From: Bacteroidaceae bacterium | GTDB taxonomy: Bacteria; Bacteroidota; Bacteroidia; Bacteroidales; Bacteroidaceae | NCBI GenBank assembly: GCA_017521285.1 | Contig: JAFXDG010000032.1 | Location: 1-39,794 of the forward strand | DNA length: 39,794 nt | Direction of reading: 5' to 3' | Shown here: piece by piece, positions 31,390 to 39,638 of the stretch | How positions within the stretch are numbered: the stretch's first letter is position 1 | Layout: every line of letters starts with the position of its first letter | Program-made: the position numbers and the translations under genes | Notes under the pieces: model-generated | Databases searched by the model: none | The model's input: the letters and a program-made list of their open reading frames with translations, nothing else | Told to the model about the DNA's origin: nothing

Positions 31390-32811
31390 ATGAAAAGAGT
31401 ATTTGTCATCATTGCGTTGCTCACCACCACGCTGTTGGCAGGACAAGCCGCCAAGAAGGATAAGATTATCGAAAAGAAAAAAGGAAGCATCACCTTTGTG
31501 GTGGATGAAGGACTGGAACCTATCCAGAGAGATCAATATTATCACCTCAGGCTGATGGATGGGAAGAAATTGGCCAAACAAATTCTCTCTACCGCTGAAT
31601 CCCCTGGTGAACCGAACATCGTAGCCACCAGCTTTGCCGACGAGCAGAATCTGCGATCTTTCGGTAAGAAGGACGCTTTCTTCCGTACCGTAGTGACGGC
31701 TTATGCCAACCACCAGTCGCTTGTGCTTTCGCCCGACATGATATGGTTGCTCATCAGTCAAGGCTTTGCCCGCTACGTGAATGCCCATCCCGAGGAACTG
31801 CGTCCCCAGTTGGTTGAGCACGATGGGAAGATGGACTTGGTGGTAATAACACCCGAAGAACTGCTGACAGGCAATCCCGATTGGGAGAAAATCATGGGCG
31901 ACTTCTCCGACTCTATCCAGAAGTACACGAAAGGGGACATCGCAAAGACCATCGCCGCCGACTTCACCACCACCACCCCCGTGACACGCATCGCTTCGGA
32001 AATCACGCTGATGGAGAGTGTGAAGTCCTACTTCGAGTACGTGGTCATGTACATCGCGTGTGGCATCCCCAGTGTGACACTCCAAGGTACACCCGAAGAC
32101 TGGCAACTGGTGCTCGACAAGGCCAAACGCCTGAAGCCGTACGGCCTGACGAAATGGATAGAGGAACTGGAACCGATTCTGACCGAGTTTATCCGCACTG
32201 CCAAGGGGAAGCCTGACCAGCTCTTTTGGCAAAGGATGGTCAAGGAGGTGCGGCTTCCCCGACTGAAAGGTGGAGGTTGCTCTTCCGATAAACCGACCGA
32301 ACTGGACGGATGGGTGCTGAAACTGTTCCCCAACGAACAGGGGGTGACACTGGACAAGATACCCCACACCCGAGACATGCCGGCTGACCACGTGCGGGTG
32401 GATTTCAAATACCAGATTATAGCCCCTGCACAAGGAAGCGTGGCCCGCGAGACCCCCATGGAACTGTGGGCCGGCTTCATCGGTGCCAAAGAAGACACCA
32501 TAGCCAACACACTGATGCCGAAAATCGGCTGGCTCGTACGCATCAACGATGAGGAGAGCATCCTCAACGACCTCCAGAAGAAGGAGGACAAAGAAGGAGC
32601 GATACACCTCCGCATCAAAGAGGTGCCCACAGTGCTTGCCCAGCTGGGGCACATCAAACGTCTGATTCTCGACTTCACCGGCAAAGTGGTCCTTCCCGCA
32701 TGGATGGACAAACTGACCATCGAGAACTTTACCATCTCCGGCAAGATGACCGAAGAGGAGAAAGCAGAAATACAGAAGCGATTTCCCAAGGCGGTAATCA
32801 ATAACAGATAA
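31390..32811 (+). CDS. DUF4419 family exported protein
   Basis: About 473 residues with a signal peptide (MKRVFVIIALLTTTLLAGQA). The body matches the DUF4419 family, recognisable by SFGKKDAFFRTVVTAYANHQ, LVLSPDMIWLLISQGFARYV and the internal TLQGTPEDWQLVLDKA. The same domain occurs in fungi and some bacteria and has no known activity. An ATG four codons upstream (31378) is equally possible. A hairpin terminator follows at 32832. The antisense strand has a 481-codon open frame, judged a shadow of this gene. Confidence 0.87.
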   Translation: MKRVFVIIALLTTTLLAGQAAKKDKIIEKKKGSITFVVDEGLEPIQRDQYYHLRLMDGKKLAKQILSTAESPGEPNIVATSFADEQNLRSFGKKDAFFRTVVTAYANHQSLVLSPDMIWLLISQGFARYVNAHPEELRPQLVEHDGKMDLVVITPEELLTGNPDWEKIMGDFSDSIQKYTKGDIAKTIAADFTTTTPVTRIASEITLMESVKSYFEYVVMYIACGIPSVTLQGTPEDWQLVLDKAKRLKPYGLTKWIEELEPILTEFIRTAKGKPDQLFWQRMVKEVRLPRLKGGGCSSDKPTELDGWVLKLFPNEQGVTLDKIPHTRDMPADHVRVDFKYQIIAPAQGSVARETPMELWAGFIGAKEDTIANTLMPKIGWLVRINDEESILNDLQKKEDKEGAIHLRIKEVPTVLAQLGHIKRLILDFTGKVVLPAWMDKLTIENFTISGKMTEEEKAEIQKRFPKAVINNR

Positions 32812-32831
32812 TGCACACACTATAGCATGAC

Positions 32832-32872
32832 GGGAAAAGTGAAAGCGTCAACCTTCACTTTTCCCATCGTTT
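32832..32872 (+). terminator. Probable terminator of the DUF4419 gene
   Basis: Perfect 12-bp stem GGGAAAAGTGAA / TTCACTTTTCCC with a 10-nt loop; only a weak T-rich tail (ATCGTTTGTTT), which doubles as the -33 region of the next gene. Confidence 0.7.
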
Positions 32873-32873
32873 G

Positions 32874-32905
32874 TTTGGAAATGTACGGAAGATGAGATAC
32901 TTTTG
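32874..32905 (+). promoter_or_regulatory. Promoter of the DUF6922/AbiEii pair
   Basis: TTTG 32874-32877, 20 bp, TACTTTTG 32898-32905: a near-perfect Bacteroidetes promoter. The expected transcription start near 32912 lies after the ATG at 32909, favouring the ATG at 32933. Confidence 0.8.
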
Positions 32906-32932
32906 CAGATGAAAATAAAAAATGTTCAAGTC

Positions 32933-33253
32933 ATGGTAATACTCGATGCATACGTTTCTGGTGGGCACCGTATAAACACAGCCCTGTTGTGGGAATACGA
33001 TATGAAGGACTTCGATTGGCAGAAGTCCAAAACTATTGTGGCACAACGAGTCGTGGAGTTGGGAACTCCTGAAGATTTCTATGGAGCTTTTGACCTGTAT
33101 GGAGGCATTGAAGGATTTCGCGATATATTAAAATCTGTTCCTTACTTGAACGAATTGGACCAGCATTTTGTCTGTACTTTTTTTAATCTTAAAAAGGAAG
33201 AACTCAGATGTTACACAAAGAAGTTATCGAACCTGGGACATTGGAACTACTGA
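32933..33253 (+). CDS. DUF6922 protein, probable antitoxin of an AbiEii-type pair
   Basis: About 106 residues. The core ALLWEYDMKDFDWQKSKTIV, FYGAFDLYGGIEGFRDILK and FFNLKKEELRCYTKK is the signature of DUF6922, which in Bacteroidetes regularly precedes an AbiEii nucleotidyltransferase. It overlaps that gene by 46 bp. It probably acts as the antitoxin or regulator (inference from context). The start at 32933 is chosen from the promoter; the frame also has an ATG at 32909. Confidence 0.75.
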   Translation: MVILDAYVSGGHRINTALLWEYDMKDFDWQKSKTIVAQRVVELGTPEDFYGAFDLYGGIEGFRDILKSVPYLNELDQHFVCTFFNLKKEELRCYTKKLSNLGHWNY

Positions 33254-33849
33254 AAAACCTTCAGAAAGAATCCGAATTGAAAACGTTCAACCTTGTGGGA
33301 GGAACATCATTGGCGTTACAATTAGGTCACAGAAAAAGTATAGACCTTGACTTGTTCACCGATACAGAGTTTGATTTGGAGGAATTGACATCTATGCTGA
33401 TTGCCAAATATAATCTGAGAGTTTCCTATGCCAGAAAGCAGACGTTGAAAGGTTTTATCAATGAGGTGATGATTGATTGTATCCGTTTTGATTACCCTCA
33501 TTTGGAAAGCCCGCGAACCATCGACGGAATACGTCTGGAGAGCATTCCAGACATCATTGCCATGAAATTGTCGGCCATCGCACAAAATGGTACACGCATT
33601 AAGGATTACATAGATATTGCTTACCTTTCTCCTCTTTACACATTAGAAGAGATGTTGGATTTCTATTGCAGGAAATATCCCAATGCCAACATCATGATGC
33701 CGACCAAGGCATTAACTTATTTCAATGATATTAACTTTGAAGAGTCTGTTGTAATGATAAACCACGATTTTTGTTGGGAGAAAATAGCAGATCGTCTCAT
33801 GGATATGGTACAAAACCCAAAAAAGAGATTCAAAAATAATCCGTTATAA
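33208..33849 (+). CDS. AbiEii/AbiGii-type nucleotidyltransferase toxin
   Basis: A 213-residue DNA-polymerase-beta-like nucleotidyltransferase of the AbiEii/AbiGii toxin family. It has VGGTSLALQLGHRKSIDLDL with GGTS at 31-34 and metal ligands Asp46/Asp48, then the conserved DIIAMKLSAI and RIKDYIDIAYL motifs. AbiE-type toxins act in phage abortive infection and as type IV toxin-antitoxin systems; some relatives modify tRNA. The usual AbiEi winged-helix antitoxin is absent and DUF6922 takes its place. All active-site motifs are intact. Confidence 0.9.
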   Translation: MLHKEVIEPGTLELLKNLQKESELKTFNLVGGTSLALQLGHRKSIDLDLFTDTEFDLEELTSMLIAKYNLRVSYARKQTLKGFINEVMIDCIRFDYPHLESPRTIDGIRLESIPDIIAMKLSAIAQNGTRIKDYIDIAYLSPLYTLEEMLDFYCRKYPNANIMMPTKALTYFNDINFEESVVMINHDFCWEKIADRLMDMVQNPKKRFKNNPL

Positions 33850-33874
33850 TTAACCGCTTAAAACAATCAACGAC

Positions 33875-34531
33875 ATGAGAAAACTTGTTTTTATCCTTTT
33901 GGCCCTGCTTGCAGGAATAGGCGCGGAGGCACAAGAGACGCTGATTCCAATCAGCAAGAAAGAAAGAAAAATAATTTCTCACAGTAAAGAGCTCAAACTT
34001 TATGATGAAGAAATCAAACGACTTCTGATACCTGCTGCGACAGAGTTTGGTATGATATGCAAACCATCTCTCTCAAGGGAATTTTCGTTGACTTACGACC
34101 CCATAGCCCATGCGTTGGTCTATATAGAGGCCGACGAGTCTATCTGGGGCGGTACCAACACTCGTGAGTATTGGGATGAATCGCTATCAAAAACGGTAAT
34201 TGAAGAAAAGACATCATACCACGCCCCTGGTACAAACATGTACACATTACCCATCTCCGACGAAATGGCAAAATCCTTGAAACGGTTATGGAAAGTAGCC
34301 ATCAATCAAGCCAAACCTATGGATCAAAATATTCTTGACGGCACCGGTTGGGAATATTTCATTGGCAAAAAACGTGCCAAAATCCAAGTTGGAGGGGAAG
34401 GTGGCAAAGGAAAGGTCGGAAGCCTCATCAACCTCTGCATTGAACTGAGAGAGGCCGTCTGTAAGAACGACCCACAGAAATGTGCGGCACTGCAACCCCG
34501 AATAGATTCATTGTACAAAGAGTTCAAATAA
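33875..34531 (+). CDS. Small exported protein of unknown function
   Basis: 218 residues with a clear signal peptide (MRKLVFILLALLAGIGAEAQ). The mature part is mixed helix and strand with no motif I recognise. It includes YDPIAHALVYIEADES, SYHAPGTNMYTLPISDEMAK and a glycine-rich turn VGGEGGKGKVGSLIN, plus two cysteines near the C-terminus (CKNDPQKC) that could form a disulfide. It follows the AbiEii gene by 25 bp with no promoter seen, so it may be read through from it. A strong terminator follows. Confidence 0.7.
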   Translation: MRKLVFILLALLAGIGAEAQETLIPISKKERKIISHSKELKLYDEEIKRLLIPAATEFGMICKPSLSREFSLTYDPIAHALVYIEADESIWGGTNTREYWDESLSKTVIEEKTSYHAPGTNMYTLPISDEMAKSLKRLWKVAINQAKPMDQNILDGTGWEYFIGKKRAKIQVGGEGGKGKVGSLINLCIELREAVCKNDPQKCAALQPRIDSLYKEFK

Positions 34532-34558
34532 AGTGACCAGACAGAAGAAGTCATTCCA

Positions 34559-34602
34559 CAGACGGACAAAATTATGAAAATAGTTTTGTCCGTCTGCTTT
34601 TT
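34559..34602 (+). terminator. Terminator of the small exported protein gene
   Basis: Perfect 13-bp stem CAGACGGACAAAA / TTTTGTCCGTCTG with a 12-nt loop, followed by CTTTTTG. Confidence 0.92.
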
Positions 34603-34614
34603 GTTGTACCTTTG
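34585..34614 (+). promoter_or_regulatory. Promoter of the GH3 gene, overlapping the preceding terminator
   Basis: TTTG 34585-34588 lies inside the terminator's right arm; TACCTTTG 34607-34614 follows after 18 bp. Leader about 55 nt, A-rich. Confidence 0.65.
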
Positions 34615-34676
34615 CCGCAACAACCCCTTATCTCACATAAAAACATCGAATTATAATTGAATAAATAGGAAATAGC

Positions 34677-37016
34677 ATGAAACACAAGTTATTGGTATTG
34701 GGAGCCATTACCCTTATGACAAGTAGCTGTTGTCAAAAGTCAGACATCGACAACAAAGTAGATGAACTCTATGCGCAAATGCCCATGGAAGAACGTGTGG
34801 CCCAACTGAGAAGTACCTACATGGACGAGCTCTTTGATAGTTTGGGGCACCTCGACACATTGAAGTGTAAGGAAGTGATTCCCTACGGAATTGGACACTT
34901 TTCACAATATGCCAGCCAACAACCCTTGGATGCCAACACATTGCGCAACCGAGTGGCCGCGATACAGGATTGGCTGATACACCACACACCGAACGGAATC
35001 CCTGCCCTCTTCCACGAAGAGGTGCTGACTGGTATCAATGCCAGCGGTGCGACTATCTATCCACAACAGATAGGACAAGCCTGCTCGTTCAATCCCGAAC
35101 TGGCCGAACTGAAGACGTTGCAAACGGGTATTGCCCTGAGAAAGATGGGCGGTGTGTTGTCACTTTCGCCCATGGTGGATGTGTGCCGCACACCCAGCTT
35201 CAACCGCTTGGAGGAATCGTATGGCGAGGACGGTTACCTGTCTGCCGTCATGGGAACAGCCTTTGTGCGCGGTTTGCAACAGGACGACCTGAAGAAAGGT
35301 GTGGGTGCCTGCTCAAAACACTACTTGGGATATGGTGGTGGCGGTGATGCCGACGAGAAGGAGATGATGGAAGAGATTCTGCTGCCCCACGAGGCCATGA
35401 TACGCTTGACTGGCAGCCGGGTGGTGATGCCCGGATACCATGCGGTACACGGCACCAACTGTGTGGAGAACAGCGAAATTCTGCAAGACATCTTGCGCGG
35501 ATATGTAGGCTTCGACGGGATGGTGGTGAGCGACTATACGGCCATCGACCAGATTCCCGGCTACGAGAATGCTGTGCAGAAGGCGGCTGCAGCCATCAAC
35601 AATGGCAATGATGTGGATTTCCCCTCAGGAGCCAACTACCAATACCTGCCCGAAGCCATCGAACAGGGACTGGTGAAGCCCGAGGTGTTGGAACGGGCGG
35701 TGAAGAATGTGCTCCGTCACAAATTCCTCTCCGGCCTCTTTGACGAAAATCCTTATCTGTACAGCACCGAACAGATCACATTGGACTCTCCCGAGGAACG
35801 ACAGACGGCCTACGACATTGCAACCCAGTCGGTGGTGTTGCTGGAGAACAACGGCATCTTGCCCCTGAAGGATGTGAAAAACATACTTGTCACCGGACCG
35901 AATGCCAACTCCATGTGGGCCATGTGTGGCGACTACACCTTCCCGGCCATGTCCTACTTCTGGAAACGGATTATGGACGAAGAGGTGTTCAACGAACCTC
36001 ACATTGTGAAACTGTTGGAAGGCATGGACACCCGCAAACCCGCAGGCGTGAACATCCGCTACTCCCGCGGATGTGACTGGACGGAAGAGGTGGAAACCAA
36101 ATATACCAAAGGGGGCGACGAGCGTGCTTGGGAATACCAGACCCTGCATCGCAAAGTGGAATCGGGCGAAAAGGCTGACAAGGCAGAGGCGCTGAAGATG
36201 GCCCGTGAGTGCGACGTGATTGTAGCTGCCGTGGGTGAAAATGTGATGCTGTGTGGCGAGAACCGCGACCGCCAAGGGCTGCGTCTGCCCGGCAAGCAGG
36301 AGCAATTTGTGGAGGAACTGATTCAGACAGGCAAGCCGGTAGTGCTGGTCATGTTCGGTGGTCGGGCACAGGTGGTGTCTGGCTTGGCTGAGCGTTGTGC
36401 GGCAGTCATCCAGGCATGGTATCCGGGTGAAGAGGGGGGCAATGCCGTGGCTGACATTCTCTATGGAAAGGTGTCTCCGTCGGCCAAACTCAGTGTGAGC
36501 TACCCCAATGCAGAAGTATATGAACCCATCTGCTATAACTACTCCACCGAAAAGGATGCACGGGTAGCCTGGCCCTTCGGCTATGGATTGAGCTATACCT
36601 CGTTCGAGTATGACAAGTTGGACCTCGTTCAAGAGGCATCTACGACCGACGAAGCACTCACCATCGCTTTTGAGGTGAAGAATACAGGTACCGTGAAGGC
36701 CGATGAAATCGCCCAAATTTATCTCTCTCCGGCTGATGGCAACACGAACATACGCCCGATACAGCTTCAAGGATTTGCCCGTGTGGCGCTCGAACCCGGA
36801 CAGACGAAACGGGTGGAGGTGAAACTCTACACCGAACAGTTCGGCTACTACAGCAACAACGGTCAACGCCAATGGAATATCGCTCCCGGCAAGTTCGCCA
36901 TCAAGGTGGGGGCTTCGTCACAGGACATCCGTCTGACAGGCGAAGTCAACTTGAAGGGGAAAACCGTAGTGAAACCGTTGAGAGACTATTACTTCTCTGA
37001 AAGTACGATAAATTAA
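34677..37016 (+). CDS. GH3-family beta-glucosidase-type lipoprotein
   Basis: A 779-residue GH3 hydrolase, periplasmic or surface lipoprotein (lipobox TSSC). The N-terminal TIM-barrel domain has GIPALFHEEVLTG and KHYLGYGGGGDADE, with the nucleophile Asp286 in MVVSDYTAID. The alpha/beta sandwich domain (about 395-600) has VVLLENNGILPLK. The C-terminal fibronectin-III-like domain (about 650-760) has WPFGYGLSYTSFEY leading into it. Length is normal for bacterial GH3. Likely activity is removal of beta-linked glucose or xylose from oligosaccharides; specificity is not determined. It has its own promoter. Confidence 0.94.
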   Translation: MKHKLLVLGAITLMTSSCCQKSDIDNKVDELYAQMPMEERVAQLRSTYMDELFDSLGHLDTLKCKEVIPYGIGHFSQYASQQPLDANTLRNRVAAIQDWLIHHTPNGIPALFHEEVLTGINASGATIYPQQIGQACSFNPELAELKTLQTGIALRKMGGVLSLSPMVDVCRTPSFNRLEESYGEDGYLSAVMGTAFVRGLQQDDLKKGVGACSKHYLGYGGGGDADEKEMMEEILLPHEAMIRLTGSRVVMPGYHAVHGTNCVENSEILQDILRGYVGFDGMVVSDYTAIDQIPGYENAVQKAAAAINNGNDVDFPSGANYQYLPEAIEQGLVKPEVLERAVKNVLRHKFLSGLFDENPYLYSTEQITLDSPEERQTAYDIATQSVVLLENNGILPLKDVKNILVTGPNANSMWAMCGDYTFPAMSYFWKRIMDEEVFNEPHIVKLLEGMDTRKPAGVNIRYSRGCDWTEEVETKYTKGGDERAWEYQTLHRKVESGEKADKAEALKMARECDVIVAAVGENVMLCGENRDRQGLRLPGKQEQFVEELIQTGKPVVLVMFGGRAQVVSGLAERCAAVIQAWYPGEEGGNAVADILYGKVSPSAKLSVSYPNAEVYEPICYNYSTEKDARVAWPFGYGLSYTSFEYDKLDLVQEASTTDEALTIAFEVKNTGTVKADEIAQIYLSPADGNTNIRPIQLQGFARVALEPGQTKRVEVKLYTEQFGYYSNNGQRQWNIAPGKFAIKVGASSQDIRLTGEVNLKGKTVVKPLRDYYFSESTIN

Positions 37017-37053
37017 AGAACTCGTCCCCTGAGAAGATGTTAACCATTTGATT

Positions 37054-37150
37054 CCTCAGACGCGGATGACGCAGATAATGCGGATAAATTATCCGTCTAT
37101 GAAATAAGAAAGCTGCATCATCCGCGTCGTCTGCGTATAAAAATAATTGA
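37054..37150. repeat. Intergenic hairpin repeat, family A, copy 3
   Basis: 9-bp quasi-repeats ACGCGGATG, ACGCAGATA, ATGCGGATA on the left, reverse complement at 37115-37139, then a terminus ending TTATGAC as in copies 1 and 2. That terminus runs into the ATG of the next gene. Confidence 0.83.
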
Positions 37151-37153
37151 GTT

Positions 37154-37453
37154 ATGACAAACCTTCAAAGAATCTCCCGGATGGAGCAATTGTTTGACCG
37201 TGCATCGGAAGCAGTAACGGAACTCTCGGCTGCACTTGACAAGTATCAGGCTGCCCAGGAAGCAATAGCTACCCTTAGTGCCTATTACGGAAGCGGCGAA
37301 TGGAAACAAGACTTTGCTGACGATGAGGCTGGACGATTGCCTGCCGGTTTGAAGCGTGGTGTGCTTTCAGAAGATGGAATGTGGAACCTGCTCGCTGAGG
37401 TGCGCGAGTTGAATGACCGTCTTTCTCTTCCTCAAAAATGCCACAAAAACTAA
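37154..37453 (+). CDS. DUF4298 family protein
   Basis: A 99-residue, helical, acidic cytoplasmic protein. The family signature is YYGSGEWKQDFADDEAG followed by LPAGLKRGVLSEDGMWNLL. Function unknown; the family is widespread in Firmicutes and Bacteroidetes. Its start codon lies in the TTATGAC end of hairpin repeat copy 3, so the repeat forms the 5' leader, and I see no separate promoter. The 164-bp gap after it contains the promoter of the next gene. Confidence 0.87.
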   Translation: MTNLQRISRMEQLFDRASEAVTELSAALDKYQAAQEAIATLSAYYGSGEWKQDFADDEAGRLPAGLKRGVLSEDGMWNLLAEVRELNDRLSLPQKCHKN

Positions 37454-37521
37454 GAGAAACTTTTGAATTGGTATAAATTTGATGTTTATTTGTTGCTCTT
37501 TAGTTTTTTTTATTCTTTAAT

Positions 37522-37553
37522 ATTGCCTTTTTGACATTATCCCTTTATTTTTG
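37522..37553 (+). promoter_or_regulatory. Probable promoter of the double esterase gene
   Basis: TATTTTTG at 37546-37553 with a -33-like ATTG at 37522-37525, 20 bp upstream. Leader about 57 nt. Confidence 0.55.
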
Positions 37554-37617
37554 CTCCTGAAAAAATCACAGACGCATAAAGTGCAATCTGAATTTATACC
37601 TAAATAATCATATCATT

Positions 37618-39420
37618 ATGCGAAAGACTTTATTATCAATCGTTCTGTTGTGCATGGTCTCTTTGGTCATGGCACAGCCTGCAGGTGGCTTCGGAGGATT
37701 CCAAATGCCACAAGTGAAACTGGAAACTTCCCAGGAATGGAAAGATGTCAATTATGCTGGTGACGGCCAAGCCTACCATACGTGTGACATCTATCTGCCC
37801 AAACAGGTGAAAGAGAGTTATCCCGTAGTTATCCACATCTATGGAAGCGCATGGTTCAGCAACAACAGCAAGGGGTCGGCCGACCTCGGTACCATTGTGA
37901 AGGCATTGCTTGAGGCCGGTTATGCCGTAGTTTGTCCGAACCACCGTTCAAGCATGGATGCCCAATGGCCGGCACAGATTCACGACATCCGCGCCGTCAT
38001 CCGTTTTGTTCGTGGCGAGGCCAAGAAGTACAAGTTCAACCCCTCGTTCATTGCAACCAGCGGATTCTCTTCCGGCGGACATCTCGCTTCAACTGCTGCC
38101 ACTACCAGCGGATTGAAGAAGACCAAGGTGGGCAGTTACGACATCGACCTCGAAGGAGCAGTGGGCAACTACCTTCAAGAAAGCAGCCAAGTGAATGCCG
38201 CTTGCGACTGGAGCGGTCCCGTTGACCTCACTGCCATGGATTGTGGCGAACACATGTCTATGGGCGATAACAGTCCCGAAGACATGCTTTTGAAATCAAA
38301 ACTCTCGGAAGAACCAGACAAATACCATAGTTTGAGTGCCACACACTATGTGGATGCCAACGACCCGCCCATCATCATTTTCCATGGTGAAAAAGATAAT
38401 GTAGTTCCCTGCTGCCAAGGCAAGAAATTCTACGAGTTGTTGAAAGCGGCCGGCGTGAAGACCGAAGCGACGTTTGTTCCCGAAGGCGGACACGGCATGG
38501 GTATGTATTCGGAAGAGAACTTGAACAAGATGGTGAACTTCCTCAACGAAGCACAAAAGGGGGACGCTGCCAAGGGTGAGCCAAAGTCACGCATCGTAGA
38601 AGATGGTGGTACCGGTGCTTACAAGGCCATCATGAAGGAGGACTTCAGTCTGCCCGAACACACAATTTTCGTGCCGCAGGACCTCTCTGCTTTCGACAAG
38701 AAGAATCCGCTGCCCGTACTCGTATGGGGTAATGGGGCTTGTGCCAATTCTCCTCACGAGCATATCAACTTCCTCAACGAGATAGCCTCTCACGGTTACA
38801 TCGTTCTGGCCACCGGAGTTATCCCCATGGAAGGCGGATGGTACAGAGGTCCGATGTCGAGAACCGAACAGCAGATTGAGTCTATGGACTGGGCTATCGC
38901 ACAGAATGCTGACCCCGCTTCACCCTATTATCAGAAGATTGATGTAAAAAACATTTGCGTAGCGGGTATGTCATGCGGTGGATTGCAGACACTCTACAAC
39001 TGTGCTGACCCACGCATCAAGACTTTGATGATCTGCAACAGCGGACTCTTCAACCAACAGAATGCCAACCAGGCTGTGGGTGGAATGCCTATGCCCTCGA
39101 AGGATAAGTTGAAGGAAATCCACACCTCTATCCTTTACATGCTTGGCGGTGAATCTGATATTGCTTATGGCAACGGAATGGATGACTTCAAACGCATTGA
39201 ACACGTTCCGGCTTGTGCTACCAACCTTCCCGTTGGCCATGGTGGCACCTACGCCCAGCCTCATGGCGGCGAATACTCCATCGTAGCTCTTGCATGGCTT
39301 GACTGGCAACTGAAGGGCGACAAGAAAGCCTCTAAAATGTTCGTGGGTAAAAACTGCGACCTCTTGAAACGCAAAGACTGGAGCATCGAAAAGAATGCCG
39401 CTTTCAACAAATTGAAATAA
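37618..39420 (+). CDS. Exported protein with two tandem alpha/beta-hydrolase domains
   Basis: 600 residues with a signal peptide (MRKTLLSIVLLCMVSLVMA). Domain 1 (about 40-310) is a carbohydrate-esterase-like alpha/beta hydrolase: oxyanion strand VVIHIYGSAWFS, nucleophile Ser151 in GFSSGG, acid in EKDNVVP, and His in GGHGMG. Domain 2 (about 330-600) is a second hydrolase: VLVWGNGACANSP, nucleophile Ser452 in GMSCGG, acid region GGESDIAYG, and His in VGHGG. Both active sites look intact. Two esterases in one chain suggest removal of acetyl, feruloyl or methyl groups from a plant glycan; the substrate is unknown. Confidence 0.88.
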   Translation: MRKTLLSIVLLCMVSLVMAQPAGGFGGFQMPQVKLETSQEWKDVNYAGDGQAYHTCDIYLPKQVKESYPVVIHIYGSAWFSNNSKGSADLGTIVKALLEAGYAVVCPNHRSSMDAQWPAQIHDIRAVIRFVRGEAKKYKFNPSFIATSGFSSGGHLASTAATTSGLKKTKVGSYDIDLEGAVGNYLQESSQVNAACDWSGPVDLTAMDCGEHMSMGDNSPEDMLLKSKLSEEPDKYHSLSATHYVDANDPPIIIFHGEKDNVVPCCQGKKFYELLKAAGVKTEATFVPEGGHGMGMYSEENLNKMVNFLNEAQKGDAAKGEPKSRIVEDGGTGAYKAIMKEDFSLPEHTIFVPQDLSAFDKKNPLPVLVWGNGACANSPHEHINFLNEIASHGYIVLATGVIPMEGGWYRGPMSRTEQQIESMDWAIAQNADPASPYYQKIDVKNICVAGMSCGGLQTLYNCADPRIKTLMICNSGLFNQQNANQAVGGMPMPSKDKLKEIHTSILYMLGGESDIAYGNGMDDFKRIEHVPACATNLPVGHGGTYAQPHGGEYSIVALAWLDWQLKGDKKASKMFVGKNCDLLKRKDWSIEKNAAFNKLK

Positions 39421-39489
39421 TCGGTCACCTTTCTTCCTTTAAGTGGGAATGTGTCAAAATGATGCCTTCTAGATTGAGGTTGTGCCAAA

Positions 39490-39543
39490 ATTATGTCATT
39501 TCATTTTTTAGACGCAGATGACGCGGATAACGCAGATAAATTG
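39490..39543. repeat. Family A hairpin repeat, half copy cut by an IS
   Basis: Only the left part is present: TTATGTCATTTCATTTTTTAG, then GACGCAGATGACGCGGAT and AACGCAGATAAATT. The sequence then changes abruptly at about 39544 into the 3' flank of a transposase gene. The right arm is expected on the far side of the IS, outside the window. Confidence 0.75.
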
Positions 39544-39584
39544 TTATTGTTGTCCGCTAAACCCCGAAATTCGTAAAAAGTCCC

Positions 39585-39616
39585 ATCCGCAGTGCCCATA
39601 AACAGGCATTGCGGAT
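39585..39616 (-). terminator. Hairpin downstream of the transposase gene
   Basis: Stem ATCCGCAgTGCC / GGCAtTGCGGAT, 11 of 12 pairs with an 8-nt loop. On the minus strand it is followed by GGGACTTTTTAC. It lies 23 bp after the transposase stop and could end its transcript. Confidence 0.65.
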
Positions 39617-39638
39617 ATCACACAAAAAAGTAAGCCCC

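Noticed and set aside
31375-32820. 481-codon minus-strand open frame antisense to the DUF4419 gene.
   Set aside because: Histidine- and glycine-rich shadow of a real gene on the plus strand, which has a signal peptide, a promoter box and a known family.
35625-36872. 415-codon minus-strand open frame within the GH3 gene.
   Set aside because: Shadow of a complete GH3 coding sequence; no start signals or domain.
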